A stretch of DNA of 64,000 nucleotides from an uncultured Oleiphilus sp. (GCA_913020245.1 CAJWAD010000005.1:1-64000), one strand, 5' to 3'; shown: positions 1 through 10,443, counted from the stretch's first letter. Translations and numbers: made by a program. Notes: generated by a model from the letters alone, not told the origin.

Positions 1-125
1 CTCATGTCTACCAATTTCATCACACTGGCACAGCAGGGGCGAATTATACGTGTCTGCCTTTTACGGTCAATAGTTTCGGATTCTTTTCCGCGAAAAAGAT
101 CAGAGCCGTTTGAATTTTGAGCAAT
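1..125. other. left-edge intergenic segment
   Basis: No reading frame of useful length and no recognisable RNA gene is visible here. The segment lies beyond the terminator of the lipase gene and probably belongs to the upstream or downstream region of a gene outside the window. Confidence 0.4.
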
Positions 126-151
126 AAAAAACCCCGCATAGCGGGGTTTTT
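126..151. terminator. bidirectional rho-independent terminator
   Basis: A-rich run, then the perfect GC stem CCCCGC/GCGGGG with a three-base ATA loop, then a T-run. It lies about 20 bases beyond the stop of the minus-strand lipase gene and has A/T tracts on both sides, so it can act in both directions. Confidence 0.9.
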
Positions 152-170
152 GTCCGTGTGTTGCTAACGC

Positions 171-2945
171 TTAGGGTGCTACGGCAGAACAACCGCTTAA
201 GTCTGGATCGACGAAGAAATCGTCGATCGGTGCGGCATCAATGTATTCACTTTCAGCCGTAGGGCTCACGGTAACGGCTGGGACACCAGCAAGACCTAGC
301 ATGCCAAGCGCGTAGCCACCAAATTCTAGAGCACCGTCAGCCCCGATTGCAAGGCAAGGTCCACCATGTGAGCCTGCACCGGGTTTAAATCGAATTACGC
401 TTCTCTCGACTGGTATGTTTGCTCCCGCCGCCTCAATTGCCGTAGCGTTCGATTCAACAAGTAATGGCTCAGCGCCAGAAAGGTAAGAGACTGACGCATC
501 TATTTCCGTTACACCTAGCACGCCTGCTGGCACACTCAGCGTGCGGCCCGGTACTTGTGAAACCGGAATAACCTGGTCATTCGATGCAGTATAGTAAAGC
601 ACTTTCGTACCTTGCTCTTCGTAGTCGCCTACGAAGTTAATCGCATCAAAGGCGTCCAAAGAGGCTTGCAAGGTTGAGATGTACGCTTGATAGCTCGACG
701 TATCGGAAGTTAAACCCTGAGCGGCGAGGCCATCCACGATGGAACCCGCGAAGGCAGGTGAGCTTTCAAAGAAGCGCGCAATACCGCCACCTGGCGTCGA
801 GAAAAATGCTGATTTGAAGTCGTCAGTCGTGTCAGCTTGTGCTGTGTCGTTTGCCACGGCGAGCGCTGCTTGGGCGCTAATCGTACCAAGCGAGTAGCCT
901 TGGTAGTAAACGTCAGTCCCATCTAAGCTTGTGCCTGCGCCACTTAAACCGTTCAGATCTATGCCGCCCACTGCTTTACGCAAGGCTAACAAATCTAATG
1001 CGTTTTGACGGTTGTTGTCGCGAGTGGTTAAGAAACTCTCGACATTTACAAATAGCAAAGACAAGTTGTCTTCTTCTGTGAGTGCGCGCGGTGGCAGGCC
1101 TGGGCCTGCTTCTGCATAACCAAAATGACGCTCGTTGGCCGTCTTTGCGATCACGGTGGTGGTCACGTTGTTATCAGTGCTAGGGTCCAAATCTGGATCG
1201 ACAGTTACTTCAAAGTCGCTCTTTAACCCATGCAGAGGCTGGTCGATCGCTAATACAGTGAGATCAACGCTTAATGACTTCGCTTGGGCTACTAATGCTG
1301 CCCCTGTGGCGCTGGCCGCAAAAGCTCTGCTGCCGCCAAGGCCATGGCCAAGAAACATGGTTTTCATGGGACCCGATGCAACTGTTGGGTAAACGGCTAC
1401 GATAGGAATTTCCAAATCATCAACAACATCTGGCGTCGCCACGTTCGCGTCCTGTTGTTTAGGAAATGGAAAGATATAGTTCACTGCTGTGGTTACATTC
1501 GGGTCTGCTTGCGGAATCACTAGCCCCAAAGATGCAAACGTCGTGTTTATAGCGGTCGCTAGGGTATCATCTGCTTCCCAGCTTAAATACTTAATGGGGA
1601 AGCCCGCGCCTTCGTTGTCACCTGGGTTAGCACCTGTACCAATATCCAGAGGTGGCTGTGCGTAATAAGGTATCTTCATCGACCCCTGTTTAACCGAGAC
1701 TAAACCACCATATTCAGGATGTGGAACCGCGGTAGCGCCTGTAAAATCGACGATTGCCGCTTCAGGTGTGGGTAAAAGTGGTCCCAGCGGCGAAAAATCT
1801 TTGTTTGCAAGACTCTTACTAAGGCATGAGATGTAAGCCGGACCAATTTCTGTACCGGTACACCCTACGGCTGGGAATATGGCCTCAAGTCCTGACAATG
1901 CTGCTTGTGCCTCCGCGGAGAGAAAGAGCGGAAATGCTGCAGTAGTAGCAGTGACAGCGCCTGGAATGTCCTCGCTACCAAACAACGATTCATTAAAGTT
2001 AGGGCCATCGGGTCGGTAATCTTCCCCGCCTTCGACCACATTACCATCCGCATCTAGGTCGGCATAACCAATGACAGACTTCACAACAGTGAGACCAACG
2101 AACCGGTTAATTTGATCTTCAAACCATTGCTTGGGATCTGCAATGTAATTTAGAACTTTCTCATCACCTGAGGTGGTGAAACTGTAGGTGAGTGCGATGG
2201 TTGAATCATCAGCGAGACCAAAAGCGACTTGAGCGGTCGGCTCCCATAAGCCATTAATTAAAGCTCTAACCGGCGCGAGGGCTGGGTCAAGTAATGCGGC
2301 CTCTGGATCGGACAATGCACCATAGGCAGTGAGCCCCGGGTTTTTGATAATTGCGTTGCCTTGCTCGTCTTGAATGCCGTTTAGTACCACCACAATATAG
2401 CGTGTGAGTGGGTCAAGTACGGTGATCGGATTGATGCGTATGGTTGAATTACCATCGAGTACTTTGTGCTCGATTGTGTAATCAACACCAGGTACGGGTT
2501 GGTCCGCGGCGGCCGAAGGTGGTTCTGCAATCGAGAGGCCTTGAACTGGGTCGCCACTTGCATAGTTAAGGGCGATTAAAAATACGTTTTGCGCCAATGT
2601 TGCGGGGTCCGGGTCGATCATGCCGCTCATTGCGATATCAATCGAGGCGGCTGTTGAGGCGCCGCTTAGGCCACCCAAAGCACCTGTGACCGGGTTATAA
2701 CCTTCACCTTCTAATGGGTTTGCAGGGCCGAGATCCGCAAATGTACCATCACCTTCAAAAAGTAGGTCATTTGGAATAGGGAAAAGCGTTTCTGCTGGTG
2801 AAAAAATAGGCCAAACACTATCAAGGCCAGGATTCGGATCTGTTTGGGCACCAGCATTTGATGTATCGGGTTCGCCAGAATCTAAACAGCCGCTGAGTGC
2901 AAGAGTGGAGGCGATTGCGGCGCTCATTATCGCTTTTTTGAACAT
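171..2945 (-). CDS. Pla-1/VolA-type lipase lipoprotein
   Basis: Predicted surface or outer-membrane lipoprotein with an alpha/beta-hydrolase lipase domain, of the Pla-1/cef (bacterial virulence factor lipase) family, whose members cleave lysophospholipids or short esters. Residues 1-20 form a lipoprotein signal ending LSGC (Cys20), with Leu at +2, which does not favour inner-membrane retention. The segment FPIPNDLLF near residue 55 and the following 300 residues fit the family's N-terminal domain. A GHGLGG loop precedes the nucleophile motif GYSLG (Ser685), and His860 in GSHGG is the likely catalytic base. AAGG about eight bases before the ATG supports this start. The gene stands alone, divergent from fumarase and closed by a strong terminator. 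The family is clear; the substrate is not. Confidence 0.85.
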   Translation of the reverse strand: MFKKAIMSAAIASTLALSGCLDSGEPDTSNAGAQTDPNPGLDSVWPIFSPAETLFPIPNDLLFEGDGTFADLGPANPLEGEGYNPVTGALGGLSGASTAASIDIAMSGMIDPDPATLAQNVFLIALNYASGDPVQGLSIAEPPSAAADQPVPGVDYTIEHKVLDGNSTIRINPITVLDPLTRYIVVVLNGIQDEQGNAIIKNPGLTAYGALSDPEAALLDPALAPVRALINGLWEPTAQVAFGLADDSTIALTYSFTTSGDEKVLNYIADPKQWFEDQINRFVGLTVVKSVIGYADLDADGNVVEGGEDYRPDGPNFNESLFGSEDIPGAVTATTAAFPLFLSAEAQAALSGLEAIFPAVGCTGTEIGPAYISCLSKSLANKDFSPLGPLLPTPEAAIVDFTGATAVPHPEYGGLVSVKQGSMKIPYYAQPPLDIGTGANPGDNEGAGFPIKYLSWEADDTLATAINTTFASLGLVIPQADPNVTTAVNYIFPFPKQQDANVATPDVVDDLEIPIVAVYPTVASGPMKTMFLGHGLGGSRAFAASATGAALVAQAKSLSVDLTVLAIDQPLHGLKSDFEVTVDPDLDPSTDNNVTTTVIAKTANERHFGYAEAGPGLPPRALTEEDNLSLLFVNVESFLTTRDNNRQNALDLLALRKAVGGIDLNGLSGAGTSLDGTDVYYQGYSLGTISAQAALAVANDTAQADTTDDFKSAFFSTPGGGIARFFESSPAFAGSIVDGLAAQGLTSDTSSYQAYISTLQASLDAFDAINFVGDYEEQGTKVLYYTASNDQVIPVSQVPGRTLSVPAGVLGVTEIDASVSYLSGAEPLLVESNATAIEAAGANIPVERSVIRFKPGAGSHGGPCLAIGADGALEFGGYALGMLGLAGVPAVTVSPTAESEYIDAAPIDDFFVDPDLSGCSAVAP

Positions 2946-3330
2946 AGTTAGGACCTTTACCTACGTATTATTGTATTGCGTACTTCGGGTAACCTTGGCG
3001 CAATTGCCTTAATTTAGAAGGCTATGCGTGACAAGGTTGACCGCTGCCAAAACTGTGCAATGAGGCACAGCTAGGGAAGCATGATTTATCACTGCATTTA
3101 ACGTTAGTCATGAAACATGTTTTTGTCGAGTTTTCTCTGTGTATTCATTTTCAATTTTTTGTAAGCATTTAATTTCATGTTGGAGAGCCATTTCTCGCGG
3201 TTCATGAGCGCAAGATTTTCGCTACACTCCATGCGCTATAGGGAGTACAATTTGCCGCCAGTAAACGTAAGTATAAAAGGTGCCCATTAGCAGGCACGTG
3301 TTGCAATATAAGTAATTAATAGAGAGATCC
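2946..3330. other. divergent intergenic region, lipase / fumarase
   Basis: This 385-base gap must hold promoters for both flanking genes. On the minus strand a TACAAT -10-like hexamer (2970-2975) lies about 25 bases before the lipase ATG. On the plus strand TACACT (3223-3228) is a possible fumarase -10, but its -35 partner is poor. No reading frame, RNA gene or strong palindrome was seen. Confidence 0.4.
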
Positions 3331-4842
3331 ATGACTACGATTCGCCAAGCCGATTTAATAGACAGCGTCGCTGATGCTTTACAATTTATTTCTTATTATC
3401 ACCCCGCAGACTTTATTAAAGCGGTGCATGAAGCGTATGAGCGCGAAGAATCTCAAGCTGCTAAAGATGCGATGGCGCAAATTCTGATTAATTCGCGCAT
3501 GTGTGCCGAGGGTAAACGACCTATTTGTCAGGATACAGGCATTGTGACGGTGTTCGTTAAAGTCGGTATGAATGTGCAATGGGATGCCGAGCTTAGTTTG
3601 ACGGAGATGATCAACGAAGGGGTGCGCCGTGCCTATATGCACCCAGATAACGTGTTGCGCGCGTCTATTTTGGCAGACCCCGCCGGCGCACGAAAAAACA
3701 CCAAGGACAATACGCCCGCCGTGATTCATTATGAAATAGTGCCGGGTAATAAAGTAGAAGTGGATGTGGCGGCCAAAGGCGGCGGCTCAGAAAATAAATC
3801 TAAAATGGTGATGTTAAACCCAAGCGATAGCATTGTTGATTGGGTGGTGAAAACCGTGCCTACCATGGGCGCCGGTTGGTGCCCACCGGGCATGCTGGGA
3901 ATAGGGATTGGCGGTACCGCTGAAAAAGCGGCGGTAATGGCCAAAGAAGTTTTGATGGAGCCGATTGATATTCATGAGTTGCGCGCGCGTGGCCCGCAAA
4001 CGCGCGCAGAAGAGCTTCGCCTAGAAATTATGGACAAAGTGAATGAGTTGGGGATCGGTGCGCAGGGCTTGGGCGGTTTAACCACGGTGTTGGATGTAAA
4101 GATAAAAGATTACCCGACCCATGCTGCGTCTTTGCCGGTTGCGATGATTCCAAACTGCGCGGCGACGCGCCATGCGCACTTTGTGCTTGACGGCACTGGG
4201 GCTGCCTTACAGACACCGCCAAGCTTGTCTGATTGGCCAGAAATCACCTGGGACGCGGGTGATAACGTTAAACGTGTTAATTTGAACTCGGTCACGAAAG
4301 AAGAGGTGGCGGATTTGCAGCCCGGCGATACGGTGTTGTTGTCTGGTAAAATGCTGACCGGCCGGGATGCCGCCCATAAGAAGATGGTTGAAATGCTCAA
4401 TAATGGCGAAGAGCTGCCAGTTGATCTAAAGGGTCGCTTTATTTATTACGTGGGCCCCGTCGATCCAGTGCGTGAGGAAGTAGTGGGGCCTGCTGGGCCA
4501 ACCACGGCCACGCGCATGGATAAATTTACGCATACGATGCTTGATAAGACTGGTTTGCTCGGCATGATTGGTAAGGCGGAGCGTGGCCAAATTGCTATCG
4601 ATGCCATTAAAGAGTTTGGCTCTGTTTACTTAATGGCGGTCGGCGGGGCTGCCTATTTGGTTTCGAAAGCGATAAAAAATGCCGAAGTGGTGGCGTTTCC
4701 TGAGTTGGGGATGGAGGCAATTTACGAATTTGATGTGGTGGATATGCCGGTCTCAGTGGCAGTAGATGCGAAGGGCAGTTCTGTGCATCAAACAGCACCG
4801 GCCATTTGGCATGATAAGATTATTGCCGCGAAATCACTGTAA
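3331..4842 (+). CDS. fumA: class I (iron-sulfur) fumarate hydratase
   Basis: Reversible hydration of fumarate to malate in the TCA cycle, cytoplasmic. The 503-residue protein has the fused alpha and beta parts of class I fumarases. Three Cys suited to ligate the catalytic [4Fe-4S] cluster are visible: Cys66 (RPICQDTG), Cys184 (GWCPPG) and Cys276 (IPNCAATRH). The C-terminal part carries the beta-domain motifs GRDAAHK and GPTTATRMD. AGAGAG lies upstream of the ATG. It is transcribed alone or with the phhB-like gene 100 bases downstream. This oxygen-sensitive type is often accompanied by a class II FumC elsewhere; none is in the window. Whether it matches FumA or FumB by orthology cannot be told. 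Confidence 0.93.
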   Translation: MTTIRQADLIDSVADALQFISYYHPADFIKAVHEAYEREESQAAKDAMAQILINSRMCAEGKRPICQDTGIVTVFVKVGMNVQWDAELSLTEMINEGVRRAYMHPDNVLRASILADPAGARKNTKDNTPAVIHYEIVPGNKVEVDVAAKGGGSENKSKMVMLNPSDSIVDWVVKTVPTMGAGWCPPGMLGIGIGGTAEKAAVMAKEVLMEPIDIHELRARGPQTRAEELRLEIMDKVNELGIGAQGLGGLTTVLDVKIKDYPTHAASLPVAMIPNCAATRHAHFVLDGTGAALQTPPSLSDWPEITWDAGDNVKRVNLNSVTKEEVADLQPGDTVLLSGKMLTGRDAAHKKMVEMLNNGEELPVDLKGRFIYYVGPVDPVREEVVGPAGPTTATRMDKFTHTMLDKTGLLGMIGKAERGQIAIDAIKEFGSVYLMAVGGAAYLVSKAIKNAEVVAFPELGMEAIYEFDVVDMPVSVAVDAKGSSVHQTAPAIWHDKIIAAKSL

Positions 4843-4945
4843 AGGCGCTTGGCGCTGTTTTTAAGGTGTGTGCGTCATTACTGTACTGCGCGTGAAGTGA
4901 ATTGATTTGATTTGAAAGTAATTTGCGACCTCAGAGGAAGCCATT

Positions 4946-5287
4946 ATGTTAAGTGATGAAGTATGTGATGCGTGCCGGCCCGATGCGCTTAAAGCAACCG
5001 AGGCAGAGATTGCCGCCATGATGCCGGAAATTCCAGAATGGACGCTGATTACAGAGGATGGCCAGCAGCGCCTAAATCGTGTGTTCACGACCAAGAATTT
5101 TGTTTTAGCCCAAGCGCTTGCGAATGCGATCGCCGACTATGCAGAGCAAGTGGGGCATCATCCGCGGCTTACCATTGAATGGGGGCGCTTAGATGTTACT
5201 TGGTGGAGTCATAAAATTGATGGCGTACACCGCAATGACTTTATCTGTGCCGCGCGTTGCGATGACTTGGCTGCGCGAACGCTGTAA
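4946..5287 (+). CDS. phhB: pterin-4a-carbinolamine dehydratase
   Basis: Recycles the 4a-hydroxytetrahydropterin formed by aromatic amino acid hydroxylases; cytoplasmic. The 113 residues match the family's usual length. The signature is present: HHP at 71-73, then IEWGRLDVTWWSH and Asp98 after a Gly-Val-His stretch. GAGGAAG lies just upstream of the ATG. No phenylalanine hydroxylase gene is nearby, so it may serve an enzyme encoded elsewhere or act as a stand-alone pterin protein. It lies 38 bases before purU in the same direction, so the two may be co-transcribed, both touching pterin/folate chemistry. Confidence 0.9.
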   Translation: MLSDEVCDACRPDALKATEAEIAAMMPEIPEWTLITEDGQQRLNRVFTTKNFVLAQALANAIADYAEQVGHHPRLTIEWGRLDVTWWSHKIDGVHRNDFICAARCDDLAARTL

Positions 5288-5324
5288 GCCAAACTAATTA
5301 TTGAAATAAGAAGTAGATGTAGAA

Positions 5325-6179
5325 ATGGAACGTACCTACCGCCTCGTTGTATCTTGCCCTGATCGCACTGGAATTGTGGCGAAAGTGAGTAATTTTCTCA
5401 CCACCTATAATGGTTGGATTACGGAAGCGAGTTACCATGCCGACCAAAAAAATGGTTGGTTTTTTATGCGTAATGAAATCAAAGCAAGTTCGCTACCATT
5501 TGATTTAGCTGGGTTTAAAGCCGCCTTTGCGCCGATTGCGACAGAATTTTCGATGAACTGGACAGTCACTGATTCAGCGCAAAAGCCTCGCGTAGTGTTA
5601 ATGGCGTCAAAGGAATCACACTGCTTAGCTGATCTGCTGCACCGTTGGCATAGCAATGAGCTTGATGCTGAGATTGTCGCCGTGATTGCGAATCATGAAG
5701 ACTTGCGACGGATGGTTGACTGGCATGACATTCCTTACCATTGCGTGTCGATAAATAAGGAAAATAAAGCTGCGGCCTTTGCTGAAATAGAGAGTTTAGT
5801 TGACGGCTATGATACCGATTTAGTGGTGCTTGCTCGTTACATGCAGATTTTGCCGGCCGGGTTATGTGAGCGTTATGCGGGGCGCGTCATCAACATTCAT
5901 CACAGCTTTTTGCCTTCGTTTGCAGGGGCCAAGCCATATCATCAAGCTTATGATCGCGGTGTAAAACTGATTGGTGCTACCTGCCACTATGTTACGCAAG
6001 ACCTCGACGAGGGTCCGATTATTGATCAGGATGTGATTCGTATTAGCCACAGCAATACGATCGAAGATATGGTGCGTTTGGGTAAGGATGCTGAAAAAAC
6101 CGTATTGGCACGAGGCGTTCGGCTTCACCTTGAAGGGCGCGTCATTATTCATGAAAACAAGACTGTGGTGTTCGATTAA
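5325..6179 (+). CDS. purU: formyltetrahydrofolate deformylase
   Basis: Hydrolyses 10-formyl-THF to THF and formate, balancing one-carbon pools and supplying formate to PurT. Residues 1-85 form an ACT domain beginning RLVVSCPDRTGIVA. The C-terminal formyltransferase fold carries the catalytic triad Asn190, His192 (NIHHSFLPSF) and Asp228 (DLDEGPI). The 284-residue length is typical. It follows phhB closely on the same strand. The hairpin at 6264-6287 may end the transcript. Confidence 0.95.
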   Translation: MERTYRLVVSCPDRTGIVAKVSNFLTTYNGWITEASYHADQKNGWFFMRNEIKASSLPFDLAGFKAAFAPIATEFSMNWTVTDSAQKPRVVLMASKESHCLADLLHRWHSNELDAEIVAVIANHEDLRRMVDWHDIPYHCVSINKENKAAAFAEIESLVDGYDTDLVVLARYMQILPAGLCERYAGRVINIHHSFLPSFAGAKPYHQAYDRGVKLIGATCHYVTQDLDEGPIIDQDVIRISHSNTIEDMVRLGKDAEKTVLARGVRLHLEGRVIIHENKTVVFD

Positions 6180-6263
6180 TAAATTGCCTTATTCGCTTCA
6201 GTTTTCGCACTTGGTTTGTGTGGTTAAGCCGCGTGCTTGGCAAGGGGAGTGTCATTTGTATTT

Positions 6264-6287
6264 GCGTTGAAAGCCTCCCATCAACGC
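6264..6287 (+). terminator. possible purU terminator hairpin
   Basis: Perfect seven-base arms GCGTTGA/TCAACGC around a ten-base loop, 85 bases after the purU stop. The following sequence is pyrimidine-rich rather than a clean T-run, so this is only a weak terminator call. Confidence 0.4.
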
Positions 6288-6420
6288 TCTGTCTCCCTCA
6301 TTTCTAGACGTTTCTTGTATGCCTCAAGGCGGATAACTCGCGCAAGTTTCGTCACTCTGTGAGCCGCTACCAATTTTTTAAGTAATGCACTTAGATAAAC
6401 TCACTTTTGAAGTGGCTTTA

Positions 6421-6429
6421 TGGTACACT
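6421..6429 (+). promoter_or_regulatory. possible gyrA promoter, extended -10
   Basis: TGGTACACT is an extended -10 element (TGn plus TACACT). No good -35 hexamer lies at 17 bases, which extended -10 promoters tolerate. It is the best promoter-like element before gyrA. Confidence 0.4.
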
Positions 6430-6735
6430 TCGCCCTATAAATAAAGGTTTTGCTTTGTACGAAACCAGAGTCGTAACATTTGGGGTTTAGGGTGGATATG
6501 CGTGCTCGTATAAGCTGAGCATGCGCGTTTAAATTTTCTAAATTTGGCCTGAATAATTTGGGCTGTTTGTTGCGTGTTAGTTGATTGCTTTGTGCTGCGC
6601 AGAATGCGTGGCTAGGACAAGTTCTTGACGATTCTGGTTTGTGCATAGTTGATAATAGTGTGGCATGACGCTGCACCTAAATAGTTAGTCATAGAAGCTA
6701 ATTAGTCACTGAATCGAAATAGGAACGCACTCCTT

Positions 6736-9330
6736 ATGAGTGATCAAGCTAAAGAAATCCTTCCCGTTAATATCGAAGATGAGTTAAAGCAGTCGTACCT
6801 AGACTACGCGATGAGCGTAATCGTTGGGCGCGCCTTACCTGATGCGCGCGACGGTCTGAAACCTGTTCACCGCCGTGTTTTGTTCGCGATGAGCGAGTTA
6901 GGTAATGACTGGAATAAAGCTTACAAGAAGTCTGCGCGGGTCGTTGGCGATGTGATTGGTAAGTATCACCCGCATGGCGATTCTGCTGTTTACGATACGA
7001 TCGTTCGGATGGCGCAACCTTTCAGTCTTCGTTACATGCTGGTGGATGGTCAGGGTAACTTTGGTTCAATTGACGGTGATAACCCTGCCGCCATGCGATA
7101 CACAGAAATTCGCATGCAGAAATTGGCGCATTCGCTACTCGCTGATTTAGACAAAGAAACCGTTGATTTTGTACCGAACTATGACGGTACCGAACAAATT
7201 CCTGAGGTGATGCCGACGCGGGTTCCTAACCTGTTAGTCAACGGGTCTTCGGGTATCGCGGTGGGCATGGCGACTAATATTCCGCCGCACAACCTAAATG
7301 AAGTGATAAATGGCTGTTTAGCACTGATGGATGATAAAGACATCGGTGTGGATGAGTTGATGCAAATTATTCCCGGACCAGACTTCCCGACTGCCGCGAT
7401 TATTAATGGTCGCGCAGGGATTGTGCAAGCCTATCAAACGGGCCGCGGTAAAATTTACATGCGTGCGCGGTATGAAGTGGAAGTAGATAAAAAAGGCAAA
7501 GAGCGCATCGTTGTCACGGAAATACCTTATCAGGTGAATAAAGCGCGATTAATCGAGAAAATCGCGGAATTGGTGAAAGATAAGAAGATTGAAGGCATTA
7601 CCGAATTACGAGATGAATCGAACAAGGAAGGTATGCGCATTGTTATTGAGCTGCGTCGTGGCGAGATGCCCGAGGTTGTTATGAATAACCTGTTTGCACA
7701 AACCCAGTTAGAGAACGTATTTGGCATTAATATGGTTGCTTTGGTTGATGGTGAGCCAAAGATTATCAATCTAAAACAAGCCTTAGAGATTTTCGTTAAA
7801 CACCGTCGCGAAGTGGTGACGCGCAGAACCGTGTATGAATTGCGCAAAGCGCGCGAACGGGGCCATATCCTCGAGGGTTTAACGGTTGCCTTGGCGAATA
7901 TTGATCCGGTCATTGAGCTGATTAAGAAATCACCGAGCTCGGCCGAAGCGAAGGAGCGCCTGTTGGCCGAAGCGTGGGCGCCGGGCCAGGTGACCCAAAT
8001 GCTGGAACGTGCGGGTGAAAATGCGTGCCGACCTGACGATTTAGAGCCACAGTATGGCATGCGTGATGGAAAGTATTATTTGTCGCCTAATCAGGCACAA
8101 GAAATTCTTAACATGCGTTTGCACCGTCTAACGGGCCTTGAAACAGAAAAACTGATTAACGAATACAAAGAGATTCTTGAAAAAATTGCTTATTTGCTTG
8201 GCATTTTGAGTGATCCTGAAAAATTGATGCAGGTGATTCGCGATGAACTCGTTGAAGTGCGCGACGAATATGGAGATGCGCGTCGATCCGAAATTATTTC
8301 ATCACGCCGTGATCTGACCGTGGCGGATCTTATTAACGAAGAAGATCTGGTGGTGACGATTTCACACTCGGGTTATGCGAAAACCCAGCCGGTTGAAGAT
8401 TATCAATCTCAGCGTCGTGGTGGACGTGGTAAGTCTGCAACCTCAATGAAAGATGCAGACTTTATCGAGAAGTTGTTGGTGGCGAACTCGCACGACACTA
8501 TTTTATGCTTTAGCAATCGCGGCAAGGTTTATTGGTTGCGAGTATTTGAAATTCCTCAGGCAAGCCGTGGTGCAAAAGGGCGGCCAATGGTGAATATTTT
8601 GCCTTTAGAAGACGGCGAACGCATCACAACCTTCTTGCCAGTGAACGAGTACACCGAAGATCATTTTGTGTTTATGGCTACCGCTGACGGCACGGTAAAG
8701 AAAACGCCGCTGCAGAACTTTTCGCGTCCAAGAAGCTCTGGTTTAATTGCCTTAGCCTTGGATGAGGGTGATACCTTAATTGGGGCTGCGATTACAGACG
8801 GTTCTCGCGATGTGATGCTGATGAGTAGTTCGGGCAAGATGATTCGTTTTAGAGAAGGCGATGTGCGGGCGATGGGTCGAACGGCGCGCGGTGTGCGTGG
8901 CATTAAACTGGCCGGTGAGCACAAAGTGGTCTCATTGATTCTTCCGGAGGAAGATGGGCTTCTGTTGGTGGGAAGTGAAAATGGCTATGGTAAGCGCACA
9001 CGGTTAGATGAGTTCTCACCGATTAATCGGGGTGGTCAAGGCGTGATTGCTATGCAATGCTCAGATCGTAATGGGGCGTTGGTGTCTGCTGTTCAAGTGT
9101 TTGAGGGGGATGAGATGATGTTGATCTCTGACAAAGGAACGCTAGTGCGAACACGCACAGAAGAGGTGTCTGTGTTGGGCCGTAATACGCAAGGTGTTCG
9201 TTTGATTAAGCTGAGCCAGGCGGATGAAAAACTTGTGGGGGTTGAGCGCATTGAAGAGCCTCAAGGTGAAGAAAATGGAGACGATGTTGACGGTGAAGTA
9301 GGCGCTCCAGAAGGTGAGACGCTGCAATAG
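6736..9330 (+). CDS. gyrA: DNA gyrase subunit A
   Basis: Breakage-reunion subunit of DNA gyrase, introducing negative supercoils together with GyrB. Numbering matches E. coli over the N-terminal core: active-site Tyr122 in AAMRYTEIR. The quinolone-resistance region keeps Ser83 and Asp87, the wild-type susceptible residues. The GyrA box QRRGGRGK is present near residue 560 and is followed by the six-bladed wrapping domain. The C-terminus ends in a short acidic tail rich in Glu and Asp, shorter than in some relatives (864 residues in total). AGGAACGCACTCCTT precedes the ATG. pheA starts only 15 bases after the stop, suggesting that gyrA heads or reads into the aromatic operon. Confidence 0.98.
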   Translation: MSDQAKEILPVNIEDELKQSYLDYAMSVIVGRALPDARDGLKPVHRRVLFAMSELGNDWNKAYKKSARVVGDVIGKYHPHGDSAVYDTIVRMAQPFSLRYMLVDGQGNFGSIDGDNPAAMRYTEIRMQKLAHSLLADLDKETVDFVPNYDGTEQIPEVMPTRVPNLLVNGSSGIAVGMATNIPPHNLNEVINGCLALMDDKDIGVDELMQIIPGPDFPTAAIINGRAGIVQAYQTGRGKIYMRARYEVEVDKKGKERIVVTEIPYQVNKARLIEKIAELVKDKKIEGITELRDESNKEGMRIVIELRRGEMPEVVMNNLFAQTQLENVFGINMVALVDGEPKIINLKQALEIFVKHRREVVTRRTVYELRKARERGHILEGLTVALANIDPVIELIKKSPSSAEAKERLLAEAWAPGQVTQMLERAGENACRPDDLEPQYGMRDGKYYLSPNQAQEILNMRLHRLTGLETEKLINEYKEILEKIAYLLGILSDPEKLMQVIRDELVEVRDEYGDARRSEIISSRRDLTVADLINEEDLVVTISHSGYAKTQPVEDYQSQRRGGRGKSATSMKDADFIEKLLVANSHDTILCFSNRGKVYWLRVFEIPQASRGAKGRPMVNILPLEDGERITTFLPVNEYTEDHFVFMATADGTVKKTPLQNFSRPRSSGLIALALDEGDTLIGAAITDGSRDVMLMSSSGKMIRFREGDVRAMGRTARGVRGIKLAGEHKVVSLILPEEDGLLLVGSENGYGKRTRLDEFSPINRGGQGVIAMQCSDRNGALVSAVQVFEGDEMMLISDKGTLVRTRTEEVSVLGRNTQGVRLIKLSQADEKLVGVERIEEPQGEENGDDVDGEVGAPEGETLQ

Positions 9331-9345
9331 CTTTGAGGGTTGGCG

Positions 9346-10443
9346 ATGAAAGATGAAGTTCAGGCCTTAGGCGAATTAAGAGAACAGATTGATTTAATCG
9401 ATCGACAGCTACACACGTTATTAAACGAGCGCGCGCGTTGTGCGCAAAAAGTCGCAGATGTAAAACAAGCGGCTTCACCCGGAAAGGAAGTCCAGTACTA
9501 TCGCCCTGAGCGTGAAGCGCAGGTTTTACGTGCGGTGATGGAAAGGAATGAGGGGCCTTTACCCGATGAAGAGGTTGGGCGTTTATTTCGTGAAATTATG
9601 TCGTGTTGTTTGGCATTGGAAAGACCTTTGTCGGTGGCATTTTTCGGGCCGGAAGGGACGTTCACCCATGCCGCGACGCTCAAGCACTTTGGGCACTTTG
9701 TAAAGATGCAGCCGCTCGCTGCCATTGATGAGGTATTCAGAGAGGTTGCATCGGGTCAAGCGCGCTATGGCGTGGTGCCGATTGAGAATTCAACCGAAGG
9801 GGTTGTTAGTCATACCTTAGACAGTTTTGTTGATTCGCCGTTAAAAATTTCGGGCGAAGTAAAGCTTCGAATACATCATCATTTATTGTGCGCTGATTTG
9901 ACCGATCTGAAGTCAATTAAGCGCGTATATGCACATCAGCAAGCACTCGCGCAATGTCGTAAATGGTTAGACTCACATTGCCCGCAGATTGAACGGATTG
10001 CGGTTTCAAGCAACGGTGAAGCTGCGCGCATGGCAAAGGAAGAGGCAGGCGTTGCCGCCATTGCGGGTGAGCTGGCAGCGGAACGGTATTCGCTTGAAAA
10101 GCTGTTTGAAAATATAGAAGACCAGCCGGATAACAGTACACGGTTTTTGATTATTGGCACCGAAGTGGTGCCGCCTAGTGGTGAAGACAAAACCTCGATT
10201 ATGGTGTCGGTTAAAAACAAGCCGGGCGCCCTTTATCATGTACTAGAGCCGTTCCATCGGCATGAGGTAAGCATGACGCGTCTTGAATCTCGTCCCTCGA
10301 ATAGTGGCACATGGGCCTACGTGTTTTATATTGATTTCGAAGGGCATGTGGATGATGGAAATGTCAAAGCGGTCATTGATGAGATCTCGCCCGATGCAGT
10401 TGAAATTAAGCACTTAGGTTCTTATCCAGTCGGCGCATTGTAA
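9346..10443 (+). CDS. pheA: bifunctional chorismate mutase/prephenate dehydratase (P-protein)
   Basis: Converts chorismate to prephenate and then phenylpyruvate for phenylalanine synthesis. The chorismate mutase domain covers about residues 1-90 (LREQIDLIDRQLHTLLNERA). The prephenate dehydratase domain covers about 95-275, starting VAFFGPEGTF and carrying the NSTRF motif. A C-terminal ACT domain with ESRPS should bind Phe for feedback control. A TTG at 9340 is in frame, but GAGGG (9335-9339) is six bases from the ATG at 9346 and abuts the TTG, so ATG is chosen. In Pseudomonas-like genomes serC usually lies between gyrA and pheA; here it is absent. Confidence 0.95.
   Translation: MKDEVQALGELREQIDLIDRQLHTLLNERARCAQKVADVKQAASPGKEVQYYRPEREAQVLRAVMERNEGPLPDEEVGRLFREIMSCCLALERPLSVAFFGPEGTFTHAATLKHFGHFVKMQPLAAIDEVFREVASGQARYGVVPIENSTEGVVSHTLDSFVDSPLKISGEVKLRIHHHLLCADLTDLKSIKRVYAHQQALAQCRKWLDSHCPQIERIAVSSNGEAARMAKEEAGVAAIAGELAAERYSLEKLFENIEDQPDNSTRFLIIGTEVVPPSGEDKTSIMVSVKNKPGALYHVLEPFHRHEVSMTRLESRPSNSGTWAYVFYIDFEGHVDDGNVKAVIDEISPDAVEIKHLGSYPVGAL

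Larger units (their letters stand above)
6180..6735. other. long intergenic region before gyrA
   Basis: This 556-base gap has no convincing gene. It contains the hairpin at 6264-6287 beyond purU and an extended -10 element at 6421-6429. It also has a possible TTGACG -35 hexamer at 6625-6630, with GATAAT at 6651-6656, although the 20-base spacing is too long for a good sigma-70 promoter. A promoter at 6421-6429 would leave a gyrA leader of about 300 bases; I see no known riboswitch or regulatory RNA fold in it. Confidence 0.4.

Noticed and set aside
7530-8060. 176-codon open frame antisense to gyrA
   Set aside because: It lies fully inside gyrA on the other strand, is Ser/Arg-rich as expected of a shadow frame, and has no family features.
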